Source: a virus. From it: a stretch of DNA of 21,635 bases. Position 1 is the first letter of the stretch. Every line of letters starts with the position of its first letter. Both the position numbers and the translations under genes were made by a program. Location of the stretch: positions 1 to 21,635 of the IMG/VR virus record IMGVR_UViG_3300028615_000107; one strand, given 5' to 3'. Below the pieces are notes generated by a model. It did no database searches, was not told where the DNA came from, and was given only the letters and a program-made list of their open reading frames with translations. Positions 1 through 5,459 of this stretch are shown here, piece by piece.

Positions 1-40
1 GCTTCTCAAAGATGGTAAAATTGACAAAATAGAGGAATAA
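1..40 (+). CDS. 3' end of an upstream gene (partial)
   Basis: Reading from base 2, an open frame of twelve codons (LLKDGKIDKIEE) ends in TAA at 38-40, four bases before the next ATG. The charged, helix-like tail and the tight spacing fit the end of a gene that begins left of the window. Too little is visible to name it, and another frame also stays open for a short distance. Confidence 0.45.
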   Translation, partial: LLKDGKIDKIEE

Positions 41-44
41 GGTT

Positions 45-344
45 ATGGTAAAAGAATGGTATATTAAAAAATGGGGAGTTGGAATTTCTGTTTGGCAGAA
101 TTGGTCAGAGCTTCTCCCTTGGAAAATTAAGGAATATAATTGGGTTAATTTTATTCCGATTGAGATTAACTTTGAGTTGGGTTGGTATAAGGGCAAGTAT
201 TTCGAATTTCGATTCATCCTTTTGAATTTGGGGTTTGAATTCGAAATTTGGAATAGGAAGTCTAGAGAAGATTTTGTTGACTATTTGAAAGCAAAGTGTC
301 CAGAAGCATTCGAAGATAAAGAATGGGATGATGAGGAAGCGTGA
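45..344 (+). CDS. Hypothetical Trp/Phe-rich 99-aa protein whose stop lies inside a tRNA gene
   Basis: I do not recognise a family. The 99-residue product is very rich in Trp and Phe in its first 75 residues, for example the pattern FELGWYKGKYFEFRF, and ends in an acidic tail (DKEWDDEEA). Alternating hydrophobic and polar residues suggest a small beta-rich fold; there is no signal peptide or membrane segment. The ATG at 45 is preceded by GAGGA at 32-36 with eight bases between. The last three codons and the TGA stop (342-344) lie within the acceptor strand of the tRNA-Ser gene that starts at 335, so maturation of that tRNA would remove the stop codon from this mRNA. Probably an accessory phage gene; function unknown. 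Confidence 0.7.
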   Translation: MVKEWYIKKWGVGISVWQNWSELLPWKIKEYNWVNFIPIEINFELGWYKGKYFEFRFILLNLGFEFEIWNRKSREDFVDYLKAKCPEAFEDKEWDDEEA

Positions 345-419
345 CCGAATGGGTAAGGAGCCCGCCTGGAAAGCGGGTAAAGCCGAAAGGCTCTGCAGGT
401 TCGAGTCCTGCCGCTTCCG
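335..419 (+). tRNA. tRNA-Ser (GGA anticodon)
   Basis: An 85-base type II tRNA. The acceptor strands GGAAGCG (335-341) and CGCTTCC (412-418) pair fully, with discriminator G at 419. The anticodon stem is CCCGC/GCGGG around the loop CTGGAAA, giving anticodon GGA at 368-370 (reads UCC and UCU). A long variable arm (GCCGAAAGGC) and a T-arm with loop TTCGAGT complete the serine pattern. CCA is not encoded (419 is followed by CTT), so the host CCA-adding enzyme is needed. It overlaps the last ten bases of the upstream CDS and is followed within five bases by the AAAGGAG ribosome site of the next gene. Confidence 0.95.
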
Positions 420-436
420 CTTGAAAGGAGTTGGAA

Positions 437-661
437 ATGGCACATACATTTGGATGGATTGACCGTGGCTGTGCATCCGTGGATTATTGTGGAGATACGC
501 TTATTCGTATTCCTTCAACTGGCAAGTGGGCACTAACAAAGGAAACTCCCGTCATTATTAGTACAAAGCGATGGGAGAAATGTCCCGTTTGTGGAAAACT
601 TCTCAAACTCAAACAGATAAACGAAATATTAGAAAAGGATGGCAATGGCAATAGCAATTGA
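437..661 (+). CDS. Small protein with a CPxCG zinc-knuckle-like motif
   Basis: A 74-residue protein of unknown function. Cys12, Cys18 and a CPVC pair at residues 49-52 followed by Gly-Lys could form a small zinc site; only the CPxCG half is convincing. The C-terminal part is a short charged helix. The ATG at 437 is chosen over the in-frame TTG at 431 because AAAGGAG (424-430) sits six bases before it. The ribosome site directly follows the tRNA-Ser(GGA) gene. Its end overlaps the start of the following HAD phosphatase gene, which suggests translational coupling. Confidence 0.75.
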   Translation: MAHTFGWIDRGCASVDYCGDTLIRIPSTGKWALTKETPVIISTKRWEKCPVCGKLLKLKQINEILEKDGNGNSN

Positions 662-992
662 TTTTGACGGGACATTAACTCAGTATGAGCACTTCCAAGG
701 ATGGGAAACAACTGACCCGCCGATTAAAGGTGCGATTGCTTTTGTTAAAGCTCTAAGTGAGATTGATGAGATTATCATTTTCTCAGTAAGAGCCGGCGAC
801 CCGAAGGGAAAAAAGGCAATAATAGAGTGGATTGAAAAACACGGTTTATCAGATTATGTTAGTGGTGTAACTTCGGAAAAACTTGGTAAGTTTGCTGTGA
901 TGATTGATGACCGTGGTATTAGATTTGAGAACAACTATCGGGAAGTCCTCAAACAAGTCGTCAAAATTTATCAGCAAGACAATCATAGATAA
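645..992 (+). CDS. HAD-superfamily hydrolase (small phosphatase)
   Basis: This 115-residue protein carries the haloacid dehalogenase motifs in order. DFDGTL near the N-terminus supplies the nucleophilic and acid/base aspartates, FSVR in the middle supplies the motif II serine, a Lys (SEKLGK) follows, and the metal-binding IDDRG comes near residue 90. It is a minimal cap-less HAD domain, typical of small phage phosphatases; the substrate (a nucleotide, sugar phosphate or polynucleotide end) cannot be read from sequence. I place the start at ATG 645 because AAAGGA (634-639) lies five bases before it; ATG 639 lies in the same frame but has no site at a suitable distance. The gene overlaps the upstream CPxCG gene by 17 bases. 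Confidence 0.87.
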   Translation: MAIAIDFDGTLTQYEHFQGWETTDPPIKGAIAFVKALSEIDEIIIFSVRAGDPKGKKAIIEWIEKHGLSDYVSGVTSEKLGKFAVMIDDRGIRFENNYREVLKQVVKIYQQDNHR

Positions 993-1012
993 TAAAGGAG
1001 AGTGATTAAGTA

Positions 1013-1102
1013 GTGGGATATCCAAAAAAGCATAGAGGTCGCAGAAAGAAGGGCTCCAAAAAGCGCAAGGCAATGCGTAAGCGCAGAAAGAAGAAGCGGT
1101 AA
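1013..1102 (+). CDS. 29-aa Lys/Arg-rich peptide
   Basis: A GTG-started frame encodes 29 residues, about two thirds of them Lys or Arg, beginning GYPKKHRGRRKKG. It ends in TAA (1100-1102), whose last A is the first base of the next gene's ATG. AAAGGAG at 994-1000 is its only ribosome site, twelve bases upstream, which is long. The fully basic composition, absence of other interpretation for the gap, and the stop/start overlap support a real gene. Such a peptide would bind nucleic acid or polyphosphate by charge. I know no specific family. A GTG at 1002 is better placed relative to the ribosome site but opens only three codons. Confidence 0.6.
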   Translation: MGYPKKHRGRRKKGSKKRKAMRKRRKKKR

Positions 1103-1437
1103 TGAAATACGATGAAAAGTACAAGATGAAGGGCGTTGAAGCGGCACAAATAAATCCGTCAATAATGTATACATCAGATTTCAGTGGTTCTTGTTGGGAA
1201 TGTGGAGATGAAACCAACTGGATGGATATTGATTTTCAAGCGTATATTTGCTCAACCGAATGTCACGAAGCAAAACTGAATGAGTATGGAAGAGCATGCA
1301 TGAGAGGCGAAATTTGGGCGGCTCTAGATGAAGTATATGTAAAGGTTGGTGAACCGCCCGTTGAGCAGTTTTCAATTGTGTTACGAGAGTGGGTTTTGGC
1401 GCAACTCAAAAATAATGAGAAATCAGTAGAACTATAA
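1102..1437 (+). CDS. Hypothetical protein with a four-Cys zinc-finger-like motif
   Basis: A 111-residue protein. CWEC at residues 31-34 and CSTEC at 50-54 form a C-x2-C...C-x3-C arrangement of the treble-clef or zinc-ribbon sort, with aromatic residues between. The C-terminal half is a helical, mixed-charge region without a recognisable domain. The ATG at 1102 overlaps the stop of the basic-peptide gene (TAATG), so translation is probably coupled. The stop at 1435-1437 is one base before the tRNA-Ser(CGA) gene. A nucleic-acid- or protein-binding role is possible but not shown. Confidence 0.78.
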   Translation: MKYDEKYKMKGVEAAQINPSIMYTSDFSGSCWECGDETNWMDIDFQAYICSTECHEAKLNEYGRACMRGEIWAALDEVYVKVGEPPVEQFSIVLREWVLAQLKNNEKSVEL

Positions 1438-1438
1438 C

Positions 1439-1522
1439 GGAAACGATCCGGCTGGATGAGGGGCTGCTCTCGAAAAGCAGTAAGCGCTTCGGCGTTTGTG
1501 AGTTCGAGTCTCACCGTTTCCG
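1439..1522 (+). tRNA. tRNA-Ser (CGA anticodon)
   Basis: An 84-base type II tRNA. Acceptor strands GGAAACG (1439-1445) and CGTTTCC (1515-1521) pair fully, discriminator G is at 1522. The anticodon stem CTGCT/AGCAG encloses loop CTCGAAA, so the anticodon is CGA (1471-1473) and reads UCG. The long variable arm (GCGCTTCGGCGT region) and T-loop TTCGAGT are typical of tRNA-Ser. CCA is not encoded. It starts one base after the preceding stop codon, and the ribosome site of the next gene (GGAG 1526-1529) begins four bases beyond its end. Confidence 0.94.
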
Positions 1523-1534
1523 CTTGGAGTTAAA

Positions 1535-2005
1535 ATGAAAAAAGTCTTTGTAGTGTTATTTGGAATTTTGTATGGGTTGGGCTGTCAGCCATCTTCGGAA
1601 CCTAAGTATACCACCTGTCGTGATACTGACCAAAGAGTCTGTCCAGTTAGAGAAGTTCAACACGCTTTTGTAGAGATTCTAGAGGTCGAGCCCGGAGAGG
1701 TTTCTGTCGTAGGGTGGAGAGTCCCGCAATCTCAGCCATACCTTTTTGGTATCAGAGTATTTCAAGATGGCAAAGCAACAACGGGATATATTGAGAGATC
1801 GTATGAACCACCGTCTGGCGACGATACCGTATTTGTTCAGCAGACAGTTTTTTACGACACGATATACCCAACAGCAATTGTTGCAGAGATTGAAGTGAGA
1901 GCATTAGGAACTGCAACCGATGCATATTATTGGAAGGATGGTAAGGTTCCAATTCGAACTGTATCATGTGCAGCACAAAATTCTTTGGCACCACAGGGAA
2001 TGTAA
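1535..2005 (+). CDS. Putative exported or lipoprotein, 156 aa
   Basis: The N-terminus has two lysines followed by a hydrophobic stretch (VFVVLFGILYGLG) ending in Cys17, the layout of a lipoprotein signal. The residues before the cysteine (GLG) do not fit the ideal lipobox, so lipidation is uncertain while export is likely. The mature part has Cys residues at about 28 and 36 and then a mixed beta pattern of about 100 residues, with a further Cys near the C-terminus; I do not recognise the fold. GGAG at 1526-1529 is five bases before the ATG. The stop overlaps the ATG of another lipoprotein gene, so the two are co-translated and may work together in the envelope. Spanin or superinfection-exclusion roles are possible but not supported by motifs. 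Confidence 0.75.
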   Translation: MKKVFVVLFGILYGLGCQPSSEPKYTTCRDTDQRVCPVREVQHAFVEILEVEPGEVSVVGWRVPQSQPYLFGIRVFQDGKATTGYIERSYEPPSGDDTVFVQQTVFYDTIYPTAIVAEIEVRALGTATDAYYWKDGKVPIRTVSCAAQNSLAPQGM

Positions 2006-2295
2006 TGAGAGTCGCGTCTATATTACTTTGTTTATTCTTGGTTTCGTGCTCAACAATAAGGGATACGGGTTTAGTAGTTTTTACTCTAGCAATACCTAAT
2101 GTATTGAGCAAAGTATTACCACAGAACCCCGGCGATGCGCATTGGAGAGTATCTTGTGACGCTGAAACAATATGGAGATTTGAGACAGAAGAAGAAGCAC
2201 AGAGACAGGCCGAACATTTACGGGAATTTGGTTATAAGCAATGCATTGTTTCTGATAGCATAGTTGTGTGGGTTCCGGAGAAGAATAATGGATGA
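2005..2295 (+). CDS. Putative lipoprotein, 96 aa
   Basis: I use ATG 2005, which overlaps the previous stop (TAATG), and not the longer in-frame start at 1966, because from 2005 the protein opens with a textbook lipoprotein signal. MRVASILLCLF is followed by lipobox LVSC, so Cys15 would be lipidated. The mature part of about 80 residues contains two further cysteines and an amphipathic helix rich in Glu, Gln and Arg. The residue after the lipidated Cys is Ser, which in enterobacteria would favour outer-membrane sorting. Family unknown. Its 3' end overlaps the start of the next small gene by eight bases. Confidence 0.78.
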   Translation: MRVASILLCLFLVSCSTIRDTGLVVFTLAIPNVLSKVLPQNPGDAHWRVSCDAETIWRFETEEEAQRQAEHLREFGYKQCIVSDSIVVWVPEKNNG

Positions 2296-2461
2296 GAAAT
2301 ATACAAAGAAAGAATATAATGAACTGAAAATTTCAAAATCGGATGGTTCAAATTTGAAAGTATATCAAGTGTCAAATGGACAGATGACTTGGTATGAAAT
2401 TTATGATGAGGATGATCCAAAGAAAGATTTAAAAGAAAAACGCCGACGAGAAATTCTATAA
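2288..2461 (+). CDS. Hypothetical 57-aa charged protein
   Basis: A short, strongly charged protein (begins MDEKYTKKEY, ends KEKRRREIL) with a central Tyr/Trp-containing strand-like region. No family recognised. ATG 2288 is chosen because GGAG (2277-2280) lies seven bases before it; an upstream in-frame start at 2264 would lie well inside the lipoprotein gene and lacks a ribosome site. It ends seven bases before the CAU tRNA gene. Confidence 0.65.
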   Translation: MDEKYTKKEYNELKISKSDGSNLKVYQVSNGQMTWYEIYDEDDPKKDLKEKRRREIL

Positions 2462-2468
2462 TTATTAT

Positions 2469-2539
2469 TGCGGGCAAGTGAACCGGTGTCACGCCACCCT
2501 CATAAGGTGGAGAGTTGGGTTCAACTCCCAAGCCCGCCA
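2469..2539 (+). tRNA. tRNA with CAU anticodon (Met, or Ile2 after lysidine modification)
   Basis: A 71-base cloverleaf. D-stem GTGA/TCAC, anticodon stem CCACC/GGTGG with loop CTCATAA (anticodon CAT at 2501-2503), T-stem TTGGG/CCCAA with loop TTCAACT. The acceptor strands TGCGGGC (2469-2475) and GCCCGCC (2532-2538) pair in six of seven positions; the first pair is U1-C72, a mismatch. Discriminator A is at 2539 and CCA is not encoded. Position 8 is A, where U is almost universal. The unpaired 1-72 is an initiator-like trait, but the anticodon stem lacks the initiator's three G-C pairs, so identity (elongator Met, initiator-like or Ile2) is open. Confidence 0.85.
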
Positions 2540-2572
2540 TCAAAGGTTGCGTTACTCAAACCTAATAGTGAG

Positions 2573-2983
2573 ATGAGTATATATTTATTTCGCAACGATA
2601 AGGTTTTACACGATGGCGGACACGCAGCAACTGCACTAGCAGTATCGTCAGCACTTAAGTTTCTCGTAGGATTGCCTGGTTGGCTCGCATTCTTTCTTGG
2701 CTGTACAGCTTTAGGAATCATTTTAGAGTCAATAGATACATTCTTTGGTGGACTATTAGTTTCATCCGAACAAAGAAAGAGGATTCTAGAGAATGCCAAG
2801 AAGAGGGGATATAAGCCTTCGGCAGATAGTGTTAAGGATTTTGCAAACTATCAGATTCCATGGGCGTTATTCTTTATATTCTCATTTGGGATGTGGCCTA
2901 TAGGTCAAATAGTTGGAGTGTTAATAGCAGCTGCGCTGTTTTATGTCCATTACCAATTTTACACAAGAAAATGGTGGTGGTAA
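2573..2983 (+). CDS. Small integral membrane protein, 136 aa
   Basis: From ATG 2573 the protein has about three hydrophobic segments: one or two around residues 20-50, including LPGWLAFFLGCTALGIIL, and two in the C-terminal third, ending with an aromatic cap RKWWW. Polar landmarks are NDKVLHDGGHA at the N-terminus, a Glu-Ser-Ile-Asp after the first hydrophobic block, and DSVKDFANY before the last block. The spacing of DK-x2-H, Glu and D-x3-D-x2-N loosely recalls VanZ/YfiM-like membrane proteins, but this is a weak resemblance. The longer in-frame start at 2468 would run through the tRNA gene and is rejected. The ribosome site is weak. An intrinsic terminator follows eight bases after the stop. 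Confidence 0.72.
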   Translation: MSIYLFRNDKVLHDGGHAATALAVSSALKFLVGLPGWLAFFLGCTALGIILESIDTFFGGLLVSSEQRKRILENAKKRGYKPSADSVKDFANYQIPWALFFIFSFGMWPIGQIVGVLIAAALFYVHYQFYTRKWWW

Positions 2984-2990
2984 GCAAATT

Positions 2991-3020
2991 AGCCCTTCAA
3001 CTTTGTTGAGGGGCTTTTTT
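2991..3020 (+). terminator. Intrinsic (Rho-independent) terminator
   Basis: AGCCCTTCAA (2991-3000) pairs with TTGAGGGGCT (3006-3015) over ten pairs, one of them G-U, around a five-base loop, followed by T3015-3020. It lies directly after the membrane protein gene and closes the tRNA-containing accessory block. Confidence 0.92.
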
Positions 3021-3024
3021 GATA

Positions 3025-3052
3025 TTGACAAACGAACGAAAAATATTAGATT
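3025..3052 (+). promoter_or_regulatory. Candidate sigma70-like promoter
   Basis: A perfect -35 box TTGACA (3025-3030) is followed after 16 bases by TAGATT (3047-3052; four of six match to TATAAT). It sits just after a terminator and before the metallophosphoesterase gene, exactly where a new transcript must begin. The -10 match is imperfect; TTATAA at 3051-3056 is an alternative with a 20-base spacer. Confidence 0.5.
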
Positions 3053-3069
3053 ATAAGAAAGGTTTTGAG

Positions 3070-3735
3070 ATGAAAATTTATGTGATTGGGGATATCCACG
3101 GCGGGTTCGAATTTCTTCCGAACATCTTGAAAGATGTACATCCCAGCGCATTTGTTGTTCAGGTAGGAGACTTTGGTGTCTACCGTGAATATAAGAGTCG
3201 TTGGGAAAAAGTTGTGAAGGATATTAAACAACATATTTTCTTCATCGATGGAAACCACGAGGAATTTCCGTTGTTTTATGATCCAGATAGAAGAGTTCCA
3301 CTTCCTGTTTGGCCACAATTGACATGGATTCCTCGCGGAACAGTTTTAGAAGTTAATGGTTATCGAATCGGATTTATGGGAGGCGCTGCGTCAGTTGATA
3401 AAGCACTTCGAACCGAAGGTCTTGATTGGTGGCCACAAGAAGTAATTTCGTATGGCGAGTTTGAGAGAATGTTGAAGAATGAAGGTCCAATTGACCTTCT
3501 AATTACTCATACTCCGCCACAGAGAATTATTAGTAGACGATTTCGTCATCCATCGATGGTAGCTCCTTCGTGGAGACTATCGCCCGATTGGATTGATTGG
3601 TCAGCAGTTGCAGTCGAGAAAATCTGGGATCATTTTGATAATCCAGATTTGATTTGCGGACATTTTCATTCTAGTTTCAAAGATGAGAATTGTCGAGCAC
3701 TTGACATAAATGAACTGGTTGTTTGGGAGGGATAA
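3070..3735 (+). CDS. Metallophosphoesterase (calcineurin-like)
   Basis: A 221-residue protein with the full metallophosphoesterase motif series: GDIHG (7-11), GDFG (33-36), GNHE (61-64), THTPP (146-150) and GHFH (197-200). These residues bind the two catalytic metals, so an active phosphomono- or diesterase is expected; the substrate could be a nucleotide, a protein phosphate or a cyclic nucleotide. ATG 3070 is preferred over the TTG at 3019 because AAAGG (3058-3062) is seven bases before it and because 3019 lies within the terminator. It is the first gene after the candidate promoter and heads a run of three predicted phosphoesterases or nucleases (this gene, HNH and HD). Confidence 0.93.
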   Translation: MKIYVIGDIHGGFEFLPNILKDVHPSAFVVQVGDFGVYREYKSRWEKVVKDIKQHIFFIDGNHEEFPLFYDPDRRVPLPVWPQLTWIPRGTVLEVNGYRIGFMGGAASVDKALRTEGLDWWPQEVISYGEFERMLKNEGPIDLLITHTPPQRIISRRFRHPSMVAPSWRLSPDWIDWSAVAVEKIWDHFDNPDLICGHFHSSFKDENCRALDINELVVWEG

Positions 3736-3747
3736 CTATTTATTAAT

Positions 3748-4056
3748 ATGATTAGAATTCCATCTGTAACTCCCGGCTCATTTCGTCAATATCTGATGAC
3801 GCGACGCGACCGCGTCTACCGATATGTTGTAAGAGAGATTGGAAAGGCGGTAGAGGAAAGTCTACCGTCTATCCAACTCTTTCAAATTAGTAAATCTAAT
3901 GATATATTGGAACTTAAGGAGAAAAACTACATAGTAATACTCAATGCTGCAATGAATTTCTTCGTCACAAAAGAAATGTATGAAGATGCAGCAGTCTGTA
4001 GAGATATTATTCGTCAGATAAATGAGGATGTGACGAAAGGGGAGGAAAATGATTGA
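3748..4056 (+). CDS. Hypothetical 102-aa protein with a UVR-like helical motif
   Basis: The C-terminal part (about residues 66-95) contains MYEDAAVCRDIIRQI, which resembles the UVR motif of UvrB/UvrC (F/Y-E-x-A-A-x2-x-R-D-x-I). The motif normally forms a helical hairpin for protein contact, so an adaptor role is conceivable. The N-terminal part is basic (MTRRDRVYRYVVREI). I infer this by eye and the resemblance may be convergent. The ATG at 3748 has no ribosome site at normal distance; GGAGG is 16 bases upstream and the intervening bases are ACTATTTATTAAT. It overlaps the next gene by eight bases. Confidence 0.75.
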   Translation: MIRIPSVTPGSFRQYLMTRRDRVYRYVVREIGKAVEESLPSIQLFQISKSNDILELKEKNYIVILNAAMNFFVTKEMYEDAAVCRDIIRQINEDVTKGEEND

Positions 4057-4576
4057 TGGGATACGATGCATTATACTTAATCAGTCGTATGAGCCGCTGT
4101 CGGTTGTTTCGTCTAAGCGAGGCCTAATTCTGGTCATCGAAGGCAAAGCAACGATTAGTGAGGCTCATCCTACGTTACAAATTCGCTCGGTTAAGCAGGC
4201 ATGGCCCGTTCCAACTCAGATTGTTTTGAATGAGTATCGGAAGGCTCGTCCAGCCAATCTTGTCCCGGCGCAATTGACACAACGCAACTTGTTCATTCGT
4301 GACAAATACAAGTGTCAATATTGTGGTCGTGAAAAGAGGGATCTTAATCATGGCGAGTTTTTGACGCGAGATCACATTATCCCTACAAACAAAGGCGGTC
4401 GTGACCACTGGCTGAACGTTGTTACCGCATGTAATGCTTGTAATAACCGAAAGGCAGACTATACGCTAGAGGATGCAAATCTCTATTTCAACATGGAGTT
4501 GCTTAACAAGCCTCGTATTCCAACTGTATTCGAAATCTGGTCACGGGTTCGAGTCAAATATCCGAAAGTGAATTAG
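4049..4576 (+). CDS. HNH endonuclease
   Basis: A 175-residue protein with a C-terminal HNH nuclease domain (residues about 80-140). Zinc-binding pairs are CQYC (89-92) and CNAC (128-131). The catalytic segment is TRDHIIP with Asp108-His109, followed by GGRDHWLN and NNRKAD. The N-terminal 75 residues (LNQSYEPLSV, then a Lys/Arg-rich strand and VIEGKA) match the conserved leader of a widespread bacterial and phage HNH family. There is no intron or flanking repeat, so it looks like a stand-alone phage enzyme and not a homing element. GGAGG (4041-4045) is unusually close to the ATG, three bases. It overlaps the preceding gene by eight bases and is followed two bases later by the HD gene. Confidence 0.92.
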   Translation: MIDGIRCIILNQSYEPLSVVSSKRGLILVIEGKATISEAHPTLQIRSVKQAWPVPTQIVLNEYRKARPANLVPAQLTQRNLFIRDKYKCQYCGREKRDLNHGEFLTRDHIIPTNKGGRDHWLNVVTACNACNNRKADYTLEDANLYFNMELLNKPRIPTVFEIWSRVRVKYPKVN

Positions 4577-4578
4577 TT

Positions 4579-5229
4579 ATGAAAGAATCTGATAGGTTAC
4601 TCAAACAACTTGAAACGTTGACTCAAATAGCTGAGGAATATTTCAGCGAAGAACGTTATAAGAAGGTGGAGAAGTTGATTGAGCACTTCGGTCCACGGAT
4701 GATGAACTCGCCCGCAAGCGGCAAGGTTCATTTTCATTGCTGTTATCCGGGAGGCTGGCTCGACCACACCCTCAACGTGGTTGAAGCTGTAAAGAGAGTT
4801 GCAAACACTTACAAATCTCTTGGCGGCGATATCGATTTTACAGCAGAAGAAGCTATCTTCTGTGCGATGTTTCACGATTTGGGGAAGTTGGGAGATGTGG
4901 ATACTCCATATTATATTGAACAAACATCAGATTGGCATCGAAACCGCGGTGAGCTGTATATAGATAATCCAGCTCTGCCCAACATGCCACATTCAGATCG
5001 GTCACTTTATCTCCTACAAGAATTTGGAATTGAAGTCAACCAAAAAGAATGGAGAACAATTAAGTGTCACGATGGATTGTTTATTGATTCTAATAAGCCA
5101 TACTTTATTAGTTATGGATATCCACCGCCAGAGTTTTTCACTAATTTACATCATATCGTGCATTGGGCAGATATGATGGCTACATATATGGAGCACGATA
5201 AGCATCGAAAAAGGTTTCATAAATCTTAA
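4579..5229 (+). CDS. HD-domain phosphohydrolase
   Basis: A 216-residue protein with the HD-superfamily metal ligands: His63 in LDHTLNVVE, His99-Asp100 in MFHDLGK, a histidine near 138 (MPHSDRS) and Asp198 in HWADMMA. The first 50 residues form a helical lead-in. HD enzymes of this size hydrolyse nucleotides, dNMPs or signalling nucleotides; which one cannot be told here. It starts two bases after the HNH stop and has no strong ribosome site, so it is probably translated by coupling. Residues 105-135 (DTPYYIEQTSDWHRNRGE) form an insertion that often contacts substrate in related phage proteins, an inference only. Confidence 0.9.
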   Translation: MKESDRLLKQLETLTQIAEEYFSEERYKKVEKLIEHFGPRMMNSPASGKVHFHCCYPGGWLDHTLNVVEAVKRVANTYKSLGGDIDFTAEEAIFCAMFHDLGKLGDVDTPYYIEQTSDWHRNRGELYIDNPALPNMPHSDRSLYLLQEFGIEVNQKEWRTIKCHDGLFIDSNKPYFISYGYPPPEFFTNLHHIVHWADMMATYMEHDKHRKRFHKS

Positions 5230-5243
5230 AGTAGGAGTTGCCT

Positions 5244-5357
5244 ATGAAACAATCCCTTGAACGGTTTTATTCATATTTAACCTATAAACAACAGGGGGTG
5301 ATCGTTACTGGTTATTACAACTTTAACGATTTTTACAAAGGAGGCTTATACTTATAA
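5244..5357 (+). CDS. 37-aa hypothetical peptide
   Basis: A short frame begins MKQSLERFYSYLTYKQ and ends in TAA at 5355-5357. It has a well-placed ribosome site, AGGAG (5233-5237) six bases before the ATG, and starts 15 bases after the HD gene. The product is rich in Tyr and Phe (YYNFNDFY), soluble in character and of unknown function. Coding nature is inferred from the ribosome site and gene packing. It ends at the base of the hairpin that opens the Hsp20 leader. Confidence 0.6.
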   Translation: MKQSLERFYSYLTYKQQGVIVTGYYNFNDFYKGGLYL

Positions 5358-5453
5358 GTGGTGGGGGTGCTAAACGCACCCCACTACCCATACGCCCACA
5401 ATGGGGTGTGGGAACTTAGGTCGCTCAAGTATGAGGGCCAATAACAAAAGGAG
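5358..5453 (+). promoter_or_regulatory. Structured leader of the Hsp20 gene
   Basis: The gap before Hsp20 holds successive hairpins. Bases 5358-5370 pair with 5376-5387 (about twelve pairs, one bulged G, loop TAAAC). CCCACA (5395-5400) pairs with TGTGGG (5407-5412). A weaker hairpin joins GGTC-CTC (5419-5426, one bulge) with GAGGGCC (5433-5439). No T-run follows the first hairpin, so it is not a normal terminator. The region ends with the AAAAGGAG ribosome site. A regulatory leader, including a thermosensor, is an inference from position before a heat-shock gene. Confidence 0.45.
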
Positions 5454-5459
5454 AAGATT

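Noticed and set aside
1752-2111. 119-codon minus-strand open frame
   Set aside because: It overlaps the two co-directional lipoprotein genes, which have signal peptides, ribosome sites and a TAATG junction.
2468-2572. N-terminal extension of the membrane protein through the CAU tRNA gene
   Set aside because: The extension would translate the tRNA itself. ATG 2573 gives a protein with a sensible N-terminus.
4049-4576. HNH gene as a homing endonuclease or mobile intron
   Set aside because: No interrupted host gene, intron structure or flanking repeat is visible, and the N-terminal part matches a stand-alone HNH family.
5358-5387. Strong hairpin as an intrinsic terminator
   Set aside because: There is no T-run after the stem, so it is listed as a structured leader instead.
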